Assembly: GCF_051020985.1 (NCBI RefSeq)
Contig: NW_027475134.1
Span: 5,146,001-5,210,000 of the forward strand
DNA: 64,000 bases
Direction: 5' to 3'
Source: Nomia melanderi
Taxonomy: Eukaryota; Arthropoda; Insecta; Hymenoptera; Halictidae
Shown: in pieces, positions 12,734 through 25,090 of the stretch
Layout of the letters: every line of letters begins with the position of its first letter
Position numbering within the stretch: position 1 is the stretch's first letter
Notes under the pieces: model-generated
Told to the model about the DNA's origin: nothing
Databases searched by the model: none
The model's input: the letters and a program-made list of their open reading frames with translations, nothing else
Program-made: the position numbers and the translations under genes

Positions 12734-15700
12734 AGGGTAAAATCCAATATATATCTGGTGATATCTCGGGTGCTATTAGAGATAGCGCAATAAATCAAAG
12801 TGCATTGTCTGTAGGATGCCCTGGCGCATGAATCTGTGCAGCGGGAACGACCTCGGACCACCAGGGGCCGAGAAAACTACAGTCTCATGCGGCCGGACAC
12901 TCAGGGTCTGGGGAAAATTCAATATATATCTGGTGATATCTCGGGTCCTATTACAGATAGCGAAATAAATCAAAGTGCATTGTCTGTAGGAGGCCCTGGC
13001 GCATGAATCTGTGCAGAGGGAACGACCTCGGACCACCAGGGGCCGAGAAAACCACAGTCTCATGGAGCCGGACACTCAGGGTCAGGGGAAAATCCAATAT
13101 ATATCTGGTGATATCTCGGGTGCTATTACAGATAGCGCAATAAACCAAAGTGAATTATCTGCAGGAGGCCCTGGCGCATGAATCTGTGCAGCGGGAACGA
13201 CCTCGGACCACCAGGGGCCGAGAAAACCACAGTCTCATGGAGCCGGACACTCAGGGTCAAGGGAAAATCCAATATATATCTGGTGATATCTCGGGTGCTA
13301 TTACAGATAGCGCAATAAATCAAAGTGAATTATCTGCAGGAGGCCCTGGCGCATGAATCTGTGCAGCGGGAACGACCTCGGACCACCAGGGGCCGAGAAA
13401 ACCACAGTCACATGGGGCCGGTCACTCAGGGTCAGGGGAAAATCCAATATATATCTGGTGATATCTCGGGTGCTATTAGATACAGCGCAATAAACCTAAT
13501 TGAATTATCTGCAGGAGGCCCTGGCGCATGAATCTGGGCAGCGGGAACGACCTCGGACCACCAGGGGCCGAGAAAACCACAGTCTAGTGGGGCCGGACAC
13601 TCAGGGTCAGGGGAAAATCCAATATATATATCTGGTGATATCTTGGGTGCTATTAGATATAGCGCAATAAACCAAAGTGAATTATCTGCAGGAGGCCCTG
13701 GCGCATGAATCTGTGCAACGGGAACGACCTCGGACCACCAGGGGCCGAAAAATCCACAGTCTCATGGGGCCGGACACTCAGGATCAGGGAAAAATCCAAT
13801 ATATATCTGGTGATATCTTGGGTGGTATTAGAGATAGCGTAATAAACCAAAGTGAATTATCTGCAGGAGGCTCTGGCGCAAGAATCTGTGCAGCGGGAAC
13901 GACCTCGGACCACCAGGGGCCGAGACAACAACCGTCTCATGGGGCCGGACACTCAGGGTCAGGGAAAAATCCAATATATATCTGGTGATATCTCGGGTTA
14001 TATTACAGATAGCACAATAAATCAAAGTGCATTGTCTGTAGGAGGCCCTGGCGCATGAATCTGTGCAGAGGGAACGACCTCGGACCACCAGGGGCCGAGA
14101 AAACCACCGTCTCATGGCGCCGGACACTCAGGGTCAGGGGAAAATCCAACATATATCTGGTGATATCTCGGGTGCTATTACAGATAGCGCAATAAATCAA
14201 AGTGAATTATCTGCAGGAGGCCCTGGCGCATGAATCTGTGCAGCGGGAACGACCTCGGACCACCAGGGGCCGAGAAAACCACAGTCTCATGGAGCCGGAC
14301 ACTCAGGGTCAGGGGAAAATCCAATATATATCTGGTGATATCTCGGGTGCTATTACAGATAGCGCAATAAACCAAAGTGTATTATCTGCAGGAGGCCCTG
14401 GCGCATGAATCTGTGCAGCGGGAACGACCTCGGACCACCAGGGGCCGAGAAAACCACAGTCTCATGGAGCCGGACACTCAGGGTCAGGGGAAAATCCAAT
14501 ATATATCTGGTGATATCTCGGGTGCTATTACAGATAGCGCAATAAATCAAAGTGAATTATCTGCAGGAGGCCCTGGTGCATGAATCTGTGCAGCGGGAAC
14601 GACCTCAGACCACCAGGGGCCGAGAAAACCACAGTCACATGGGGCCGGTCACTCAGGGTCAGGGGAAAATCCAATATATATCTGGTGATATCTCGGGTGC
14701 TATTAGATACAGCGCAATAAACCTAATTGAATTATCTGCAGGAGGCCCTGGCGCATGAATAAGGGCAGCGGGAACGACCTCGGACCACCAGGGGCCGAGA
14801 AAACCACAGTCTAGTGGGGCCGGACACTCAGGGTCAGGGGAAAATCCAATATATATATCAAGTGATATCTCGGGTGCTATTAGATACAGCGCAATAAACC
14901 AAAGTGTATTATCTGCAAGAGGCCCTGGCGCATGCATCTGTGCAGCGGGAACGACCTCGGACCACCAGGGGCCGAGAAAACTAAAGTCTCATGGGGCCGG
15001 ACACTCAGGGTCTGGGGAAAATCCATTATATATCTGGTGATATGTCGGGAGCTATTACAGATAGCGCAATAAATCAAAGTTCATTGTCTGGACGAGGCCC
15101 TGGCGCATGAATCTGTGCAGCGGGAGCGACCTCGGTCCACCAGGGTCCGAGAAAACCACCGTCTCATGGGGCTGGACACTCAGGGTCAGGGAAAAATCCA
15201 ATATATATCTGGTGATATCTCGGGTTATATTACAGATAGCACAATAAATCAAAGTGCATTGTCTGGACGAGGCCCTGGCGCATGAATCTGTGCAGCGGGA
15301 ACGACCTCGGTCCACCAGGGGCCGAGAAAACCACCGTCTCATGGGGCTGGACACTCAGGGTGAGGGTAATATCCAATATATATCTGGTGATATCTCGGGT
15401 GCTATTACAGATAGCGCAATAAATCAAAGTGCATTGTCTGTAGGAGGCCCTGGCGCATGAACCTGTGCAGCGGCAACGACCTCGGACCACCAGGGGCCGA
15501 GAAAACCACAGTCTCATGGGGCCGGACACTCTCGGTCAGGGGAAAATCCAATATATATCTGGTGATATCTCGGGTGCTATTACAGATAGCGCAATAAATC
15601 AAAGTGCATTGTCTGCAGGAGGCCCTTGCGAATGAATCTGTTCAGCGGGAACGACCTCGGATCACCAGGGGCCGAGAAAATTACAGATATTCGGAATCCG

Positions 15701-17565
15701 TCACCCAAGGTCATGTGAAAATCCAGCATATATCTGGTGATATTTCGGGTGCTATTATAGATAGCGCAATAAACCAAAGTGAATTATCTGCAGTAGGCCC
15801 TGGCGCATGCATCTGTGCAGCGGGAACGACCTCGGACAACCAGGGGCCGAGAAAGCCACAGACTCATGGGGCTGGACACTCAGGGTTAGGGAAAAATCCA
15901 ATATATATCTGGTGATATCTCGGGTGCTATTACAGATAGTACAATAAATCAAAGTGCCCTGTCTGTAGGAGGCCCTGGCGCATGAATCTGTGCAGCGGGA
16001 ACGACCTCGGACCACCAGGGGCCGAGAAAACCACCGTCTCATGGGGACGGACACTCAGGGTCTGGCGAAAATCCACTATATATCTGGTGATATCTCGGGT
16101 GCTATTAGAGATAGCGCAATAAACCAAAGTGAATTATCTGCAGGAGGCCCTGGCGCATGAATCTGTGCAGCGGGAACGACCTCGGACCACCAGGGGCCGA
16201 GAAAACCACAGTCTCATGGAGCCGGACACTCAGGGTCAGGGGAAAATCCAATATATATCTGGTGATATCTCGGGTGCTATTACAGATAGCGCAATAAATC
16301 AAAGTGAATTATCTGCAGGAGGCCCTGGCGCATGAATCTGTGCAGCGGGAACGACCTCGGACCACCAGGGGCCGAGAAAACCACAGTCACATGGGGCCGG
16401 TCACTCAGGGTCAGGGGAAAATCCAATATATATCTGGTGATATCTCGGGTGCTATTAGATACAGCGCAATAAACCAAATTGAATTATCTGCAGGAGGCCC
16501 TGGCGCATGAATCTGGGCAGCGGGAACGACCTCGGACCACCAGGGGCCGAGAAAACCACAGTCTAGTGGGTCGGACACTCAGGGTCAGGGGAAAATCCAA
16601 TATATATATCAGGTGATATCTCGGGTGCTATTAGATACAGCGCAATAAACCAAAGTGTATTATCTGCAAGAGGCCCTGGCGCATGCATCTGTGCAGCGGG
16701 AACGACCTCGGACCACCAGGGGCCGAGAAAACTAAAGTCTCATGGGGCCGGACACTCAGGGTCTGGGGAAAATCCATTGTATATCTGGTGATATGTCGGG
16801 AGCTATTACAGATAGCGCAATAAATCAAAGTTCATTGTCTGGAGGAGGCCCTGGCGCATGAATCTGTGCAGCGGGAACGACCTCGGTCCACCAGGGGCCG
16901 AGAAAACCACCGTCTCATGGGGCTGGACACTCAGGGTGAGGGTAATATCCAATATATATCTGGTGATATCTCGGGTGCTATTACAGATAGCGCAATAAAT
17001 CAAAGTGCATTGTCTGTAGGAGGCCCTGGCGCATGAACCTGTGCAGCGGCAACGACCTCGGACCACCAGGGGCCGAGAAAACCACAGTCTCATGGGGCCG
17101 GACACTCTTGGTCAGGGGAAAATCCAATATATATCTGGTGATATCTCGGGTGCTATTACAGATAGCGCAATAAATCAAAGTGCATTGTCTGCAGGAGGCC
17201 CATGCGAATGAATCTGTTCAGCGGGAACGACCACGGATCACCAGGGGCCGAGAAAACCACCGACACATGGGGCCGGACACTCAGGGTCGAGGAAAAATCC
17301 AATATATATCTGGTGATATCTCGGGTGCTATTAGAGATAGCGCGATAAATCAAAGTGAATTATCTGCAGGAGGCCCTGGCGCATGCATCTGTGCAGCGGG
17401 AACGACCTCGGACCACCAGGGGCCGAGAAAACCACCGTCTCATGGGGCCGGACACTCAGGGTCAGGGGAAAATCCAATATATATCTGGTGATATATCGGG
17501 TGCCATTAGAGATAGCTCGATAAATCAAAGTGCATTGTCTGCAGGAGGCCCTGACGCATGAATCT
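12734..17565. repeat. Mixed region carrying relatives of the 1.4-7.4 kb blocks
   Basis: A local duplication of 7 monomers is visible: about 13,126-13,530 matches 14,353-14,757 (offset 1,227). Monomers with GTCTAGTGGGG, TATATATATCA, GAAAACTAAAGTCTC, AATCCATTATATATC and AAGTTCATTGTCTGG reappear at 14,640-15,090 and 16,280-16,940. The latter matches about 2,090-2,930 at offsets of 14,014-14,015. One monomer near 16,570 lacks a base (AGTGGGTCGGACAC). The region is a rearranged distant copy of the left-hand higher-order family. There is no gene. Confidence 0.8.
15677..15724. repeat. Divergent monomer tract, copy 3
   Basis: The same ATTCGGAATCCG and CACCCAAGGTCATGTG segment as at 7,975, followed by the same GATATTTCGGG and TTATAGATAG. 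The 5' half of the monomer differs: here it reads CCCTTGCGAATGAATCTGTT, a type seen at 4,590, 7,045 and 17,210. The tract is therefore joined to a different monomer background, which shows an exchange inside a monomer. Confidence 0.9.
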
Positions 17566-20500
17566 GTGCAGCGGGAACGACCTCGGACCACCAGGGGCCG
17601 ATAAAACCACCGTCTCATGGGGCCGGACACTCAGGGTCAGGGGAAAATCCAATATATATCTGGTGATATCTCGGGTGCTATTACAGATAGCGCTATAAAT
17701 CAAAGTGCATTGTCTGTAGGAGGCCCTGGCGCATGAATCTGTGCAGCGGGAACGACCTCGGACCACCAGGGGCCGAAAAAACCACAGTCTCATGGGGCCG
17801 GACACTCAGGGTCAGGGTAAAATCCAATATATATCTGGTGATATCTCGGGTGCTATTACAGATAGCGCAATAAATCAAAGTGCATTGTCTGTAGGAGGCC
17901 CTGGCGCATGAATCTGTGCAGCGGGAACGACCTCGGACCACCAGGGGCCGAGAAAACCACAGTCTCATGGGGCCGAGATCTCAGGGTCAGGCAAAAATCC
18001 AATATATATCTGGTGATATCTCGGGTGCTATTACAGATAGAGCTATAAATCAAAGTGCATTGTCTGTAGGAGGCCCTGGCGCATGAATCTGTGCAGCGGG
18101 AACGACCTCGGACCACCAGGGGCCGAAAAAACCACAGTCTCATGGGGCCGGACACTCAGGGTCAGGGTAAAATCCAATATATATCTGGTGATATCTCGGG
18201 TGCTATTACAGATAGCGCAATAAATCAAAGTGCATTGTCTGTAGGAGGCCCTGGCGCACGAATCTGTGCAGCAGGAACGACCTCGGACCACCAGGGGCCG
18301 AGAAAACCACCGTCTCATGGGGACGGACACTCAGGGTCTGGCGAAAATCCACTATATATCTGGTGATATCTCGGGTGCTATTAGAGATAGCGCAATAAAC
18401 CAAACTGCATTGTCTGTAGGAGGCCCTGGCGCATGAATCTGTGCAGCGGGAGCGACCTCTGACCACAAGGGGCCGAGAAAACCACCGTCTCATGGGGCCG
18501 GACACTCAGGGTCGAGTAAAAATCCAATATATATCTGGTGATATCTCGGGTGCTAATAGAGATAGCGCGATAAACCAAAGTGAATTATCTGCAGGAGGCC
18601 CTGGCGCATGCATCTGTGCAGCGGGAACGACCTCGGACCACCAGGGGCCGAGAAAACCACAGTCTCATGGGGCCGGACACTCAGGGTCAGGGTAAAATCC
18701 AATATATATCTGGTGACATCTCGGGTGCTATTACAGATAGCACAATAAATCAAAGTGCATTGTCTGTAGGAGGCCCTGGCGCATCAATCTGTGCAGCGGG
18801 AACGACCTCGGACCACCAGCGGCCGAGAAAACCACAGTCTCATGGGGCCGGACACTCAGGGTCAGGGGAAAATCCAATATATATCTGGTGATATCTCGGG
18901 TGCTATTAGAGATAGCGCAATAAACCAAAGTGAATTATCTGCAGTAGGCCCTGGCGCATGCATCTGTGCAGCGGGAACGACCTCGGACAACCAGGGGCCG
19001 AGAAAGCCACAGTCTCATGGGGCTGGACACTCAGGGTTAGGGAAAAATCCAATATATATCTGGTGATATCTCGGGTGCTATTACAGATACTACAATAAAT
19101 CAAATTGCACTGTCTGTAGGAGGCCCTGGCGCATGAATCTGTGCAGCGGGAACGACCTCGGACCACCAGGGGCCGAGAAAACCACCGTCTCATGGGGACG
19201 GACACTCAGGGTCTGGCGAAAATCCACTATATATCTGGTGATATCTCGGGTGCTATTAGAGATAGCGCAATAAACCAAACTGCATTGTCTGTAGGAGGCC
19301 CTGGCGCATGAATCTGTGCAGCGGGAGCGACCTCTGACCACAAGGGGCCGAGAAAACCTCCGTCTCATGGGGCCGGACACTCAGGGTCGAGTAAAAATCC
19401 AATATATATCTGGTGATATCTCGGGTGCTAATAGAGATAGCGCGATAAACCAAAGTGAATTATCTGCAGGAGGCCCTGGCGCATGCATCTGTGCAGCGGG
19501 AACGACCTCGGACCACCAGGGGCCGATAAAACCACCGTCTCATGGGGCCGGACACTCAGGGTCAGGGGAAAATCCAATATATATCTGGTGATATCTCGGG
19601 TGCTATTACAGATAGCGCTATAAATCAAAGTGCATTGTCTGTAGGAGGCCCTGGCGCATGAATCTGTGCAGCGGGAACGACCTCGGACCACCAGGGGCCG
19701 AAAAAACCACAGTCTCATGGGGCCGGACACTCAGGGTCAGGGTAAAATCCAATATATATCTGGTGATATCTCGGGTGCTATTACAGATAGCGCAATAAAT
19801 CAAAGTGCATTGTCTGTAGGAGGCCCTGGCGCATGAATCTGTGCAGCGGGAACGACCTCGGACCACCAGGGGCCGAGAAAACCACAGTCTCATGGGGCCG
19901 AGATCTCAGGGTCAGGCAAAAATCCAATATATATCTGGTGATATCTCGGGTGCTATTACAGATAGAGCTATAAATCAAAGTGCATTGTCTGTAGGAGGCC
20001 CTGGCGCATGAATCTGTGCAGCGGGAACGACCTCGGACCACCAGGGGCCGAAAAAACCACAGTCTCATGGGGCCGGACACTCAGGGTCAGGGTAAAATCC
20101 AATATATATCTGGTGATATCTCGGGTGCTATTACAGATAGCGCAATAAATCAAAGTGCATTGTCTGTAGGAGGCCCTGGCGCACGAATCTGTGCAGCAGG
20201 AACGACCTCGGACCACCAGGGGCCGAGAAAACCACCGTCTCATGGGGACGGACACTCAGGGTCTGGCGAAAATCCACTATATATCTGGTGATATCTCGGG
20301 TGCTATTAGAGATAGCGCAATAAACCAAACTGCATTGTCTGTAGGAGGCCCTGGCGCATGAATCTGTGCAGCGGGAGCGACCTCTGACCACAAGGGGCCG
20401 AGAAAACCACCGTCTCATGGGGCCGGACACTCAGGGTCGAGTAAAAATCCAATATATATCTGGTGATATCTCGGGTGCTAATAGAGATAGCGCGATAAAC

Positions 20501-21449
20501 CAAAGTGAATTATCTGCAGGAGGCCCTGGCGCATGCATCTGTGCAGCGGGAACGACCTCGGACCACCAGGGGCCGAGAAAACCACAGTCTCATGGGGCCG
20601 GACACTCAGGGTCAGGGTAAAATCCAATATATATCTGGTGACATCTCGGGTGCTATTACAGATAGCACAATAAATCAAAGTGCATTGTCTGTAGGAGGCC
20701 CTGGCGCATCAATCTGTGCAGCGGGAACGACCTCGGACCACCAGCGGCCGAGAAAACCACAGTCTCATGGGGCCGGACACTCAGGGTCAGGGGAAAATCC
20801 AATATATATCTGGTGATATCTCGGGTGCTATTAGAGATAGCGCAATAAACCAAAGTGAATTATCTGCAGTAGGCCCTGGCGCATGCATCTGTGCAGCGGG
20901 AACGACCTCGGACAACCAGGGGCCGAGAAAGCCACAGTCTCATGGGGCTGGACACTCAGGGTTAGGGAAAAATCCAATATATATCTGGTGATATCTCGGG
21001 TGCTATTACAGATACTACAATAAATCAAATTGCACTGTCTGTAGGAGGCCCTGGCGCATGAATCTGTGCAGCGGGAACGACCTCGGACCACCAGGGGCCG
21101 AGAAAACCACCGTCTCATGGGGACGGACACTCAGGGTCTGGCGAAAATCCACTATATATCTGGTGATATCTCGGGTGCTATTAGAGATAGCGCAATAAAC
21201 CAAACTGCATTGTCTGTAGGAGGCCCTGGCGCATGAATCTGTGCAGCGGGAGCGACCTCTGACCACAAGGGGCCGAGAAAACCTCCGTCTCATGGGGCCG
21301 GACACTCAGGGTCGAGTAAAAATCCAATATATATCTGGTGATATCTCGGGTGCTAATAGAGATAGCGCGATAAACCAAAGTGAATTATCTGCAGGAGGCC
21401 CTGGCGCATGCATCTGTGCAGCGGGAACGACCTCGGACCACCAGGGGCC
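17566..21449. repeat. 11-monomer higher-order repeat, 1,925 bp, two tandem copies
   Basis: Copy 1 is about 17,566-19,490 and copy 2 about 19,491-21,415; the match runs about 34 bases further, to 21,449. The offset is exactly 1,925 = 11 x 175. Shared markers are GGCCGATAAAACC, GGCCGAGATCTCAGGG (palindrome GAGATCTC at 17,975 and 19,900), GGCGCACGAATCTG, CTCTGACCACAAGGGG, GTCGAGTAAAAATCC, GCTAATAGAG, CCAGCGGCCGAG and CAGATACTACAATAAATC. I saw no base difference between copies in the lines compared. Confidence 0.94.
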
Positions 21450-24340
21450 GAGAAAATCACCGTCTCATGGGGACGGGCACTCAGGGTCAGTGAAAAATCC
21501 AATATATATCTGGTGATATCTCGGGTGCTATTACAGATAGCGCAATAAATCAAAGTGCATTGTCTGTAGGAGGCCCTGGCGCATCAATCTGTGCAGCGGG
21601 AACGACCTCGGACCACCAGCGGCCGAGAAAACCACAGTCTCATGGGGCCGGACACTCAGGGTCAGGGGAAAATCCAATATATATTTGGTGATATCTCGGG
21701 TGCTATTAGAGATAGCGCAATAAACCAAAGTGAATTATCTGCACGAGGCCCTGGCGCATGAATCTGTGCAGCGGGAACGACCTCGGACCACCAGGGGCCG
21801 AAAAAACCACAGTCTCATGGGGCCGGACACTAATGGTCAGGGTAAAATCCAATATATATCTGGTGATATCTCGGGTGCTATTACAGATAGCGCAATAAAT
21901 CAAAGTTCATTGTCTGGAGGAGGCCCTGGCGCATGAATCTGTGCAGCGGGAACGACCTCGGTCCACCAGGGGCCGAGAAAACCACCGTCTCATGGGGCTG
22001 GACACTCAGGGTGAGGGTAATATCCAATATATATCTGGTGATATCTCGGGTGCTATTAGAGATAGCGCAATAAACCAAAGTGAATTATCTGCAGGAGGCC
22101 CTGGCGCATGAATTTGTGCAACGGGAACGACCTCGGACCACCAGGGGCCGAGAAAACCACAGTCTCATGGGGCCGGACACTCAGGGTCAGGGAAAAATCC
22201 ATTATATATCTGGTGATATATCGGCTACCATTAGAGATAGCGCGATAAATCAAAGTGCATTGTCTGCAGGAGGCCCTGACGCATGAATCTGTGCAGCGGG
22301 AACGACCTCGGACCACCAGGGCCGAGAGAACCACAGTCTCATGGGGCCGAGATCTCAGGGTCAGGCAAAAATCCAATATATATCTGGTGATATCTCGGGT
22401 GCTATTACAGATAGCGCTATAAATCAAAGTGCATTGTCTGTAGGAGGCCCTGGCGCATGAATCTGTGCAGCGGGAACGACCTCGGACCACCAGGGGCCGA
22501 AAAAACCACAGTCTCATGGGGCCGGACACTCAGGGTCAGGGTAAAATCCAATATATATCTGGTGATATCTCGGGTGCTATTACAGATAGCGCAATAAATC
22601 AAAGTGCATTGTCTGTAGGAGGCCCTGGCGCATGAATCTGTGCAGCGGGAACGACCTCGGACCACCAGGGGTCGAGAAAACCACAGTCTCATGGGGCCGA
22701 GATCTCAGGGTCAGGCAAAAATCCAATATATATCTGGTGATATCTCGGGTGCTATTACAGATAGCGCTATAAATCAAAGTGCATTGTCTGTAGGAGGCCC
22801 TGGCGCATGAATCTGTGCAGCGGGAACGACCTCGGACCACCAGGGGCCGAAAAAACCACAGTCTCATGGGGCCGGACACTCAGGGTCAGGGTAAAATCCA
22901 ATATATATCTGGTGATATCTCGGGTGCTATTACAGATAGCGCAATAAATCAAAGTGCATTGTCTGTAGGAGGCCCTGGTGCATGAATCTGTGCAGCGGGA
23001 ACGACCTCGGACCACCAGGGGCCGAGAAAACCACAGTCTCATGGAGCCGGACACTCAGGGTCAGGGTAAAATCCAATATATATCTGGTGATATCTCGGGT
23101 GCTATTACAGATAGTACAATAAATCAAAGTGCACTGTCTGTAGGAGGCCCTGGCGCATGAATCTGTGCAGCGGGAACGACCTCGGACCACCAGGGGCCGA
23201 GAAAACCACCGTCTCATGGGGACGGACACTCAGGGTCTGGCGAAAATCCACTATATATCTGGTGATATCTCGGGTGCTATTAGAGATAGCGCAATAAACC
23301 AAACTGCATTGTCTGTAGGAGGCCCTGGCGCATGAATCTGTGCAGCGGGAGCGACCTCTGACCACAAGGGGCCGAGAAAACCACCGTCTCATGGGGCCGG
23401 ACACTCAGGGTCGAGTAAAAATCCAATATATATCTGGTGATATCTCGGGTGCTAATAGAGATAGCGCGATAAACCAAAGTGAATTATCTGCAGGAGGCCC
23501 TGGCGCATGCATCTGTGCAGCGGGAACGACCTCGGACCACCAGGGGCCGAGAAAACCGCAGTCTCATGGGGCCGGACACTCAGGGTCAGGGGAAAATCCA
23601 ATATATATCTGGTGATATCTCGGGTGCTATTACAGATAGAGCAATAAATCAAAGTGCATTGTCTGTAGGAGGCCCTGGCGCATGAATCTGTGCAGCGGGA
23701 ACGACCTAGGACCACCAGGGGCCGAGAAAACTACAGTCTCATGGTGCCGCACACTCAGGGTCAGGGGAAAATCCAATATATATCTGGTGATATCTCGGGT
23801 GCTATTAGAGATAGCGCAATAAACCAAGGTGAATTATCTGCAGGAGGCCCTGGCGCATGAATCTGTGCAACGGGAACGACCCCGGACCACCAGGGGCCGA
23901 GAAAACGACAGTCTCAAGGGGCCGGACACTCAGGGTCAGTTGAAAATCCAATATATATCTGGTGATATCTCGGGTGCTATTACAGATAGCGCAATAAATC
24001 AAAGTGCATTGTCTGTAGGAGGCCCTGGCGCATGAATCTGTGCAGCGGGAACGACCTCGGACCACCAGGGGCCGAGAAAACCACAGTCTCATGTGGCCGG
24101 ACACTCAGGGTCAGGGGAAAATCCAATATATATCTGGTGATATCTCGGGTGCTATTACAGATAGAGCAATAAATCAAAGTGCATTGTCTGTAGGAGGCCC
24201 TGGCGCATGAATCTGTGCAGCGGGAACAACCTCGGACCACCAGGGGCCGAGAAAACCGCAGTCTCATGGGGCGGACACTCAGGGTCAGGGAAAAATCCAA
24301 TATATATCTGGTGATATCTCGGGCGCTATTAGAGATAGCG
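21450..24340. repeat. Irregular stretch with a dimer pair and a partial third 11-mer copy
   Basis: A 350-bp dimer is repeated: the GAGATCTC palindrome lies at 22,349 and 22,699, with matching flanks to about 23,040. From about 23,105 to 23,550 the sequence matches 20,131-20,576 at offset 2,974, so part of the 11-monomer unit reappears. Single-base losses occur near 22,320 (CCACCAGGGCCGAG) and 24,272 (ATGGGGCGGACAC). There is no gene. Confidence 0.82.
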
Positions 24341-25090
24341 CAATAAGCCAAAGGGAATTATCTGCAGGAGGCCCTGGCGCATGCATCAGTGCAGCGGGAA
24401 CGACCTAGGACCTCCAGGGGCCCAGAAAACCACAGTCTCATGGGGCCGGACACTCAGGGTCAGGGGAAAATCCAATATATATCTGGTGATATCTCGGGTG
24501 CTATTAGAGATAGCGCAATAAATCAAAGTGCATTGTCTGTAGGAGGCCCTGGCGCATGAATCTGTGCAGCGGGAACGACCTCGGAACACCAGGGGCCGAG
24601 AAAACCACCGTCTCATGGGGCTGGACACTCAGGGTCAGTGAAAAATCCAATATATATCTGGTGATATCTCGGGTGCTATTACAGATAGCGCAATAAATCA
24701 AAGTGCATTGTCTGTAGGAGACGCTGGCGCATGAACCTGTGCAGCGGGAACGTCCTCGGACCACCAGGGGCCGAGAAAACGACCGTCTCATGGGGCCGGA
24801 CGCTCAGGGTCAGTGAAAAATCCAATATATATCTGGTGATATCTCGGGTGCTATTAGAGATAGCGCAATAAACCAAAGTGAATTATCTGCAGGAGGCCCT
24901 GGCGCATGAATCTGTGCAACGGGAACGACCTCGGACCACCAGGGGCCGAGAAAACCACAGTCTCATGGGGCCGGATACTCAGGGTCAGGGGAAAATCCAA
25001 TATAGATCTGGTGATATCTCGGGTGCTATTACAGATAGCCCAATAAATCATAGTGCATTGTCTGTATGAGGCCCTGGCGCATGAATCTGG
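24341..25090. repeat. Dispersed marker block, copy 1 of 4
   Basis: The block opens CAATAAGCCAAAGGGAATTA, continues GCATGCATCAGTGCAG and CGACCTAGGAC, then carries GTAGGAGACGCTGGCGC with ATGAACCTGTG, then CCGGATACTCAGGG and AATATAGATCTGG. The same ordered set of variants occurs at 33,271 (offset 8,930), 37,819 and 48,322. This copy has GACCTCCAGGGGCCCAG where the others have GACCACCAGGGGCCGAG. Confidence 0.88.

Larger units (their letters stand above)
1531..16616. repeat. Nine AT-tract (+2) variant monomers
   Basis: In nine monomers the AATATATATCT tract is two bases longer. The tracts begin near 1,531, 2,583, 3,110, 3,987, 5,389, 6,441, 13,619, 14,846 and 16,597. In seven of them the following TCTGGTG is also changed to TCAGGTG. 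The copy at 13,619 keeps TCTGGTG, and the one at 14,846 reads TCAAGTG. The spread follows the higher-order duplications, so most are inherited copies of one slippage event rather than independent events. Confidence 0.85.
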
